Program-made: the position numbers and the translations under genes | Assembly: GCA_016200825.1 (NCBI GenBank) | Contig: JACQEA010000039.1 | Span: 1-11,159 of the forward strand | Direction: 5' to 3' | Origin: Chloroflexota bacterium | GTDB lineage: Bacteria; Chloroflexota; Anaerolineae; UBA4142 | DNA length: 11,159 nucleotides | The notes under the pieces: generated by a model | Seen by the model: only the letters and a program-made list of their open reading frames with translations | Database searches by the model: none | Told to the model about the DNA's origin: nothing | Part shown: one piece after another, positions 6,564 to 11,159 of the stretch | How positions within the stretch are numbered: the first letter of the stretch is position 1 | How the letters are laid out: the number at the start of each line of letters is the position of its first letter

Positions 6564-7745
6564 ATGTCACGCACACCTCGAACGACGACGTGGTCTGCGC
6601 GTCCGCATAACCGTCGCGCAGCGAATCATTTTCTCTTGGACGCCGCGTTGATGATCGCGATTGTTGGGTTGGCGTTTGCCCTCACGCCGCGTCTCTCGGA
6701 TGCGCAAGCCGCGTTGCAAATCCTGCGCCAAATGTTCGCGCCGCAAGCCGTTGCGAGCACCATTCCACGTGAGAATGTTTCTGTGCCGAGTGGACGAACG
6801 GCGATTGACCCAACTCAAGCGCTAATTCAGCAATTGGGCAACGGCAACGATCCCGTTGTGCGCGCCGCCGCGAAAGAAAATTTGCGGCAAATGCCGGACG
6901 CCGCAATCGCGCCGGCGTTATTCGACGCGCTGACGAACACCGATCCTTTGATTCGCGCGAGCGTCGCGGAAATTCTGGCGGAGAAAAAACCGGTGGGCGC
7001 ACTCGACGCGCTGGCGCTCACAACGTACGATCCAGAGCCGAACGTACGGCTCGCCGCGGTGCAAGCGTTAGGCGAGATCGCGTCGCCGCTGATCCTGCCG
7101 CGTCTCGACCAGATCCAAATCTATGAAACGGACGCGCAAATTCGCGGCGCCGCGCAACAAGCCGAGAAAAAAATCTATGCGCGCGTGGCAGAGGAGTTGA
7201 AACGGCCTGAAGATTTCGTGCGCGTCATTGCCGTCGCGCCTTCGAATGGACGCATCTACGTCGCGACGTGGGATGGTTTATATGTGCCGCGCGGAATGGA
7301 TTGGCAAATGCAGAGCCGCTTGCCGGATTTGCCGACTGCGCTCGCCGTGAGTGCAGAAGACGCGGACACGCTTTATCTGGGCACGAGCGGACTTGGAGTT
7401 TTGAAAAGTCGCGACAGTGGCAAGACGTGGGAACAATTAAAACAATCCTTGCCAACGCCGGAACGAACGACGGTGACCGCGATTGCCGTCAGTCCGACCT
7501 ATCCGCGTGTCGTCTTCGTTGCACTCGCGGCGTGGTTTGACACGGTAGAACAAAACGAAACTCCGCTCGGTTTGTATATGAGCAAAGACGCCGGAGAAAC
7601 GTGGAGTCTAATTTCCAAGTGGCCTGAAGATTATGTGACGTTGCGGCTGGTGATCGATCCGATTGCTCCAAATTATTTGTACGGAATGATGGAAACCGGC
7701 TCGTGGCGATTTCCGCTAAGCAAGGTGTACTGTGAGCCGTGTTAA
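6564..7745 (+). CDS. Membrane-anchored HEAT-repeat and Asp-box protein
   Basis: This 393-aa protein starts at ATG 6564 behind a strong taaggagga Shine-Dalgarno. A basic N-terminus and one hydrophobic segment (about 24-42) indicate a signal anchor or signal peptide ending near SDAQA. Residues 95-205 are HEAT/ARM-like helical repeats (PVVRAAAKENL, PLIRASVAEIL, PNVRLAAVQALG, AQIRGAAQQAE). Residues 215-385 are beta-rich with two Asp-boxes, SRDSGKTW (282-289) and SKDAGETW (340-347), plus VIAVAPSNGRIYVAT repeats, as in BNR/YCF48-type propellers. Only three to four blades fit, fewer than a closed propeller, and the protein ends in CEPC, so it may be incomplete or need a partner. No catalytic residues are recognised. 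Being first in the operon behind the ECF-type promoter suggests an extracytoplasmic binding or sensing role, which is an inference. Confidence 0.85.
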   Translation: MSRTPRTTTWSARPHNRRAANHFLLDAALMIAIVGLAFALTPRLSDAQAALQILRQMFAPQAVASTIPRENVSVPSGRTAIDPTQALIQQLGNGNDPVVRAAAKENLRQMPDAAIAPALFDALTNTDPLIRASVAEILAEKKPVGALDALALTTYDPEPNVRLAAVQALGEIASPLILPRLDQIQIYETDAQIRGAAQQAEKKIYARVAEELKRPEDFVRVIAVAPSNGRIYVATWDGLYVPRGMDWQMQSRLPDLPTALAVSAEDADTLYLGTSGLGVLKSRDSGKTWEQLKQSLPTPERTTVTAIAVSPTYPRVVFVALAAWFDTVEQNETPLGLYMSKDAGETWSLISKWPEDYVTLRLVIDPIAPNYLYGMMETGSWRFPLSKVYCEPC

Positions 7746-7890
7746 TCCTCGACCTCCTTATGCACCGAGACCAGTGCCGCCGCCGCGTGATCCGTTGCAT
7801 CGCGAGGAGGATCACAAGTGGCAAGTGATAATAAAAGGAAAAACGATGTTGTTGATCTGCCGCATTTGCGGCAAGCGGGAAGAGCGTTGA
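7732..7890 (+). CDS. 52-aa Pro-rich protein with C-terminal CxxC
   Basis: This short gene starts at GTG 7732, with caaggtg (7721-7727) as Shine-Dalgarno, and overlaps the end of the preceding gene by 14 nt. The N-terminal third is Pro/Arg-rich (PRPPYAPRPVPPPRDP). It is followed by HKWQVIIKGKTMLLICRICGKREER, where the single C-R-I-C-G looks like half of a zinc knuckle; two such chains, or this chain with the CEPC tail of its neighbour, could complete a four-Cys site. Codon use and the sensible amino-acid pattern argue for coding, but the next small gene overlaps it in another frame. I do not recognise a family. Confidence 0.5.
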   Translation: MSRVNPRPPYAPRPVPPPRDPLHREEDHKWQVIIKGKTMLLICRICGKREER

Positions 7891-7961
7891 ACTGGAGTGG
7901 AGTTCCAATAGTCGCCGCGATTGTGGGCAGTCTGATCGTCGCGTTGATTTCTGACAATTAA
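7818..7961 (+). CDS. Small single-pass membrane protein (24 or 47 aa)
   Basis: Two starts are possible. GTG 7818 has a strong gaggagg (7804-7810) and gives 47 aa with a charged N-terminal half. TTG 7887 overlaps the stop of the preceding gene as TTGA, has gggaag about 5 nt upstream and gives 24 aa. Both include NWSGVPIVAAIVGSLIVALISDN, a single short membrane helix with a tiny tail. The longer form shares 73 nt with the 52-aa gene in a different frame, which is unusual and makes the shorter, coupled form attractive. A frame break that normally fuses the CxxC protein to this helix is a third option. Function unknown. Confidence 0.45.
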   Translation: MASDNKRKNDVVDLPHLRQAGRALNWSGVPIVAAIVGSLIVALISDN

Positions 7962-7978
7962 ATTGTGAAGGAGGATCT

Positions 7979-8548
7979 ATGACGACTTTGAAAATCGTCG
8001 CGAGTTTGGCAATAATGTTGGCGGTAACTATTGCCGCGCCGGCATTGCCAAAATTGGTCGCGCAGGTAAGCAGTCAGACCAGTTCCCAAGTTTCGACACA
8101 CACCGCGCCGATTTCTGTCGGTGTTCAAGCGACCGCGAAACAATCGGCGAATCTTCAGACGCAAACCAACGCGCGCGCGCAGACCGATACGAATGTTGCG
8201 GCAAACTCCAATCCATCCGTGAATGCGAACGCGAATGCCGACACGACCGCGAACCTCAGCGCGACCGCGCGCACTGCGACGCAAAATCAACTCGCCGCGC
8301 AGATCGCCGCGAAATTCAAAGTGAGCGCGAGTCAAGTGATTGAATTGCAAAACGCGGGCTGGAGCGCGGAAGACATCGCGAAACTGTACGTGCTCGCGAA
8401 ACTCTCCGGCAAATTTGCCGCCGATATCAAAACGATGCGCGCAAACGGAATGACGTGGGACGCGATCGAATTCCGCCTGCATCTACCCCCCGGTAGCGCG
8501 GAAGTTTCGCTCGACTCGATTTTCTCGCTCGGCGCAGTGGGACAATAA
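7979..8548 (+). CDS. Secreted low-complexity protein with C-terminal helical domain
   Basis: ATG 7979 follows a perfect aaggagga Shine-Dalgarno (7968-7975), 17 nt after the previous stop. Residues 1-29 form a signal peptide (hydrophobic ASLAIMLAVTIAAPAL; cleavage likely near LVAQ). Residues 30-105 are a Ser/Thr/Asn/Ala/Gln linker with repeated TQTNARAQT and NANANAD patterns, probably extended. Residues 106-170 form a helical domain (AAKFKVSASQVIELQNAGWSAEDIAKLY, then KTMRANGMTWDAI) like the small 'V-I-x-L...G-W...I-A' domains found in secreted proteins of unknown role. No enzyme motif is present. In the operon it is the most obvious exported product. Confidence 0.85.
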   Translation: MTTLKIVASLAIMLAVTIAAPALPKLVAQVSSQTSSQVSTHTAPISVGVQATAKQSANLQTQTNARAQTDTNVAANSNPSVNANANADTTANLSATARTATQNQLAAQIAAKFKVSASQVIELQNAGWSAEDIAKLYVLAKLSGKFAADIKTMRANGMTWDAIEFRLHLPPGSAEVSLDSIFSLGAVGQ

Positions 8549-8562
8549 GAGCGGAGGTCGCC

Positions 8563-8772
8563 ATGCAAAAACAATTCAAGAACGATGTGCTGGGTCTGTG
8601 CCTTTCACGTCAATTGCATCTCAAGTACGATCCCGCGCGCATCAAGACAATCGCGCGCCGCGTCGAACACGGCGAATGGAATCGCCTCCCTGAGCCAGCG
8701 CGGGTGCGGCTCGCCAAGATGCCGGTTGATAAATTGTTGAACGTGATGTACACGGCGCGCGCGCAACGATAG
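8563..8772 (+). CDS. Small basic helical protein, unknown function
   Basis: The 69-aa product starts at ATG 8563 with cggagg (8552-8557) as Shine-Dalgarno, 14 nt after the previous stop. It is helical and basic (LSRQLHLKYDPARIKTIARRVEHGEW, then PEPARVRLAKMPVDKLLNVMY) and has no signal peptide or membrane helix. It is the last gene before the terminator at 8797-8826. Cytoplasmic location and possible regulatory or chaperone role are guesses from size only; I do not recognise a family. Confidence 0.75.
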   Translation: MQKQFKNDVLGLCLSRQLHLKYDPARIKTIARRVEHGEWNRLPEPARVRLAKMPVDKLLNVMYTARAQR

Positions 8773-8796
8773 CGCGACGACCTTTTGAAAAAGTCA

Positions 8797-8826
8797 AGAG
8801 ACCTCGGCTCCGAGGTCTCTTTTTTT
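8797..8826. terminator. Strong Rho-independent terminator, likely bidirectional
   Basis: A perfect 10-bp stem, agagacctcg (8797-8806) with cgaggtctct (8811-8820) and a 4-nt loop, is followed by T's to 8826. On the other side aaaaag (8787-8793) gives a weaker T run for the minus strand. It closes the five-gene operon and overlaps the stop codon of the convergent deacetylase gene. Confidence 0.9.
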
Positions 8827-9637
8827 ATCCTTTGGCTTCTGCGCCTTGTTCATCTTTTTTTTCTTCCACCAACACCATCAATCGAAACGCTTCGGCATAT
8901 TTTAATTCGTGCGCTTTGCCTTCTTCTTCCGCCCACGCGCGCATTTCTTTCGCGACATCCCAGCCGCCGATTTGAGTCGCGTGTTGCTGTAACGCCTGAA
9001 TTTTAATTTCAATTGTTTCGGAAATATCAATCCACACATCGGGTTTTTCCGCGCCGTGAATGAATACCCATTTCACATTGTGCGGTTCTAATCCCTCCGC
9101 GAGCAATTCGGTGAAAATAAAACGCGTGCCCGCGCTAGGAAAGACCGCGTCGAGTGTGGCATTCGCGGCGGCGCGATGATCCGGATGATTCAAATAATTG
9201 TTGCCGTAAAAACGCACGGTGGGATCGCCGCTCAGCACCGCGTCCGGTTTATATTTGCGGATGAGCCGCGTGAGATCGCGACGGAGTTGCAGAGTAGGTT
9301 CGAGTTCGCCGTCCGGATAGCGCAAGAAAATTGTTTCGTGCACGCCCAACACGCGATTCGCCGCGCGCTGTTCTGCTTCGCGCAAGGGCGCGAGTTTTTC
9401 TTTTGTCATCGTGGGATTGGTTTTTTCATTCGACCCCGCGTCGCCGCTGGTGATGATCACGGAAATAATTTCCGATCCGGCGCGCGCCCATTTCGCTAAC
9501 GTCCCCGCAACGGTAAACTCTTGATCGTCCGGATGCGCGTGCACGACCATCACGCGCGATGGCGGCGCGGGTTCGGTGGAATTTTTTTTCGCGATCGCGC
9601 GTTCGGGAATTGCCGAGTCTTGAATTTGATCTGCCAT
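8825..9637 (-). CDS. LmbE/PIG-L family N-acetylglucosaminyl deacetylase-like protein
   Basis: LmbE/PIG-L enzymes (PF02585) are zinc hydrolases that remove acetyl groups from N-acetylglucosamine conjugates, as in mycothiol (MshB), bacillithiol (BshB) or GPI synthesis. The zinc motif AHPDDQE is at residues 34-40 (H35, D38 as ligands, D37 as base) and HPDHR at 151-155 gives the third ligand. The usual Rossmann-like order follows, and the 270-aa length is normal. A 26-residue polar N-terminal extension and a charged tail (VEEKKDEQGAEAKG) are extra. The start is ATG 9637 with only a weak purine stretch upstream. It lies after the glutamyltransferase-like gene on the same strand, separated by a palindromic repeat. 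The substrate cannot be told; a thiol or glycan conjugate is plausible. Confidence 0.9.
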   Translation of the reverse strand: MADQIQDSAIPERAIAKKNSTEPAPPSRVMVVHAHPDDQEFTVAGTLAKWARAGSEIISVIITSGDAGSNEKTNPTMTKEKLAPLREAEQRAANRVLGVHETIFLRYPDGELEPTLQLRRDLTRLIRKYKPDAVLSGDPTVRFYGNNYLNHPDHRAAANATLDAVFPSAGTRFIFTELLAEGLEPHNVKWVFIHGAEKPDVWIDISETIEIKIQALQQHATQIGGWDVAKEMRAWAEEEGKAHELKYAEAFRLMVLVEEKKDEQGAEAKG

Positions 9638-9653
9638 ATTATTCTAAAAATAA

Positions 9654-9721
9654 TTGCCACAGAAACACACAGAAGGACACAGAAAATTTTTTTTGTGTGT
9701 TTCCGTGTGATTCTGTGGCAA
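9654..9721. repeat. Palindromic CCACAGA-type intergenic repeat
   Basis: Arms ttgccacagaa (9654-9664) and ttctgtggcaa (9711-9721) are perfect complements. The inner parts (acacacagaaggacacagaaaa against ttttgtgtgtttccgtgtga) pair imperfectly around an A/T core, giving a 68-nt hairpin. It fills the spacer between the two minus-strand genes. The same word family appears near 271-286. It is probably a dispersed repeat and may also hinder transcription between the two genes. Confidence 0.75.
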
Positions 9722-9725
9722 GAAT

Positions 9726-11159
9726 TTAAAATCCCATCGCACAGCCATCCGCGCGCGGATCACTGCCTCCGCACAACACGCCACTCTCCGGATCGCGCAC
9801 AATAATTTGCCCGCGCCCAAACGTAGCGCGCGCGTAACCGCTCACGGGAATTATCGCGTGTCCCATTTTTTCCAGCGCATCGAGAGTTGCGCGCGGCATG
9901 CCCTCTTCCATTTGCACCGCGCCGCCCGCTCTCGCCGGCGGTGATGCAAAAACGCGGCCGATCAAGCGCGGCTTGCGGATCAAGATCGTCGTCCAACAAA
10001 CCGACCGCGACTTGCAAATGTCCTTGCGGTTGCATAAATCCGCCCATCACACCGAATGGCGCGAACAACGATCCATCCGCGCGCGTAATCATGCCGGGAA
10101 TGATCGTGTGATACGGTCGCTTGCGCGGCGCGAGCGCGTTGGGATGCGCGGGGTCGAGCGAAAAATTATTGCCGCGATTTTGCAACGTAAAGCCCCAGCC
10201 GCGCGGCGCGATGCCGGTGCCAAAGCCCATATAATTGCTGTTGATGAACGAAGCCGCGTTTCCATTTCCATCCACCGCGCAAAAATAAACTGTGCCGCTC
10301 GATGCAAACGGCGCGCCGTGCCGCGCGTCTATCGTCGCGCGGGAAGGATCGATCAGTTGGCGTCGCGCCGCCGCGTATTTTTTATCGAGCAAGCCCGCGA
10401 CCGGAAGTTCGGAAAAAGTTGGATCGCTCACGTAATAACGCGCGTCCGCAAATGCCAGCCGCATCGCTTCGATCAATAAATGCATTCGCGCGCTGCCGAG
10501 CGCGTCTTGCCCGCGCAATTCCAATCCTTCCAAAATATTCAGCGCGATCAACGCCGCAATCCCTTGCCCGTTGGGCGGACATTCCCAAATGCGCGCGCCG
10601 CGATACGTCGTGCTGATTGGCTCGACCCACGTGGATTCGTGCGCGGCGAGATCTTCTTTCGTCGTCACGCCGCCGGATTCCTGCACCGCGCGCGCGATGC
10701 TTGCCGCGATCTCGCCGCGATAATACGCGGCTTTGCCGCCTTCCGCAATCGCGCGGAATGTTTTGGCGAGACCGGGATTTTTGAAAATTTCTCCGGCGCG
10801 CGGGGCGCGTCCGGTGATTGTTAGTTCCGTTCCATTCAACGCGTTTTTCAAAACGGTTTCTGCGCCGCGCTGCCAGCCGCGCGCGGTGAGCGGCGCGATC
10901 GGCGCGCCATTTTCCGCAAGTTGGAGCGCGGGCGCGAGCACATCGCGTATTTTCATTGTCCCGTGTCGCGCGACAAAATCGCACCATGCCGCGCACGCGC
11001 CGGGCACGGTGACGTTGAGTGCGTGGAGGGGATTGGATATTTGGTTGTTGGGTGATTGAAGATTTTCTTTTTGGATGAGCTCAATCGTCAGCGCGCCGGG
11101 CGCGCGGCCCGAACCGTTGAGCGCGGTGACCGCGCGCGTTTTTGAATCGTAATACAGCG
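9726..11159 (-). CDS. Gamma-glutamyltransferase-like Ntn hydrolase, 5' truncated, frame-broken
   Basis: This is the YwrD-like branch of the gamma-glutamyltransferase family, Ntn hydrolases that self-cleave and transfer or hydrolyse gamma-glutamyl groups. The reading frame is open to the window edge, starting LYYDSKTRAVTALNGSGRAPGAL. The nucleophile region SGTVYFCAVDGNGNAASFINSNYMGFGTGI keeps the expected Thr seven residues before the Asp. Then come GWGFTLQNRGNNFSLDP, KRPYHTIIPGM and FGVMGGFMQPQGH, all family signatures. The first frame runs through RPRFCITAGESG; the rest (AVQMEEGMP to SDPRADGCAMGF) lies in the next frame and ends at 9726. Removing one base from ccc at 9925-9927 restores GESGGAVQMEEG exactly. 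The catalytic residues lie before the break. The N-terminus is outside the window. Confidence 0.85.

Noticed and set aside
7760..7828. 22-aa frame from ATG 7760
   Set aside because: No Shine-Dalgarno upstream; it overlaps the better supported 52-aa frame that has one.
9638..9653. TAGAAT just before the deacetylase ATG as a -10 box
   Set aside because: It ends only 3 nt before the ATG and no fitting -35 lies 17 nt upstream; the spacer is mostly the palindromic repeat.
9898..10479. 193-aa plus-strand open frame
   Set aside because: Arg-rich shadow of the glutamyltransferase-like gene; no recognisable domain and no Shine-Dalgarno.

Overview
The window looks like a stretch of a Chloroflexota (Anaerolineae-like) chromosome. 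This is an inference from gene content: an ECF sigma factor overlapping a DUF5667-type membrane regulator, a GT39 glycosyltransferase with a C-terminal beta domain, a YwrD-type gamma-glutamyltransferase-like protein, Cgcg-rich codons and many dispersed short repeats. No rRNA, tRNA or CRISPR array was seen.

Layout. 1-300: intergenic DNA made of dispersed repeats, including a 124-bp imperfect inverted repeat. 301-4766 (+): an O-antigen ligase-like membrane protein broken by a frame change near 695-705; a type IV toxin-antitoxin-like pair (DUF6922-like small protein plus AbiEii-like nucleotidyltransferase) behind its own near-consensus promoter, which appears to give a leaderless mRNA; and a GT39 glycosyltransferase whose C-terminal tail is displaced into another frame at about 4640. 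4788-6277 (-): the DUF5667 membrane protein and, overlapping it by ATGA, an ECF sigma factor. 6278-6563: a divergent regulatory region. 6564-8772 (+): a five-gene operon of small or unusual envelope-type proteins, closed by a strong terminator at 8797-8826. 8825-11159 (-): a LmbE/PIG-L deacetylase and a gamma-glutamyltransferase-like protein that runs off the window and carries a one-base frame break.

The most informative signal is in the divergent region. The motif CATAAC-N16-CGTTATA occurs twice, once facing the sigma gene (6343 to 6315, minus) and once facing the five-gene operon (6511-6539, plus), with identical half-sites and identical spacing. This is what an autoregulated ECF sigma factor promoter pair looks like. 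It ties the operon (HEAT/Asp-box sensor-like protein, a 52-aa CxxC protein, a tiny membrane protein, a secreted low-complexity protein and a 69-aa protein) to the ECF sigma/DUF5667 pair as one candidate envelope-response system. A separate sigma-70 promoter (TTGACA-N17-TAAGAT) gives the sigma gene basal expression, and a 104-bp MITE-like element with CTAG ends lies between the two promoter sets.

Three long genes carry a frame break of the same phase. Either they are real decay events or the assembly has indels here. In-frame tandem-repeat insertions in the GT39 gene and large palindromic repeats between genes show that short mobile or slippage-prone repeats are active in this genome.
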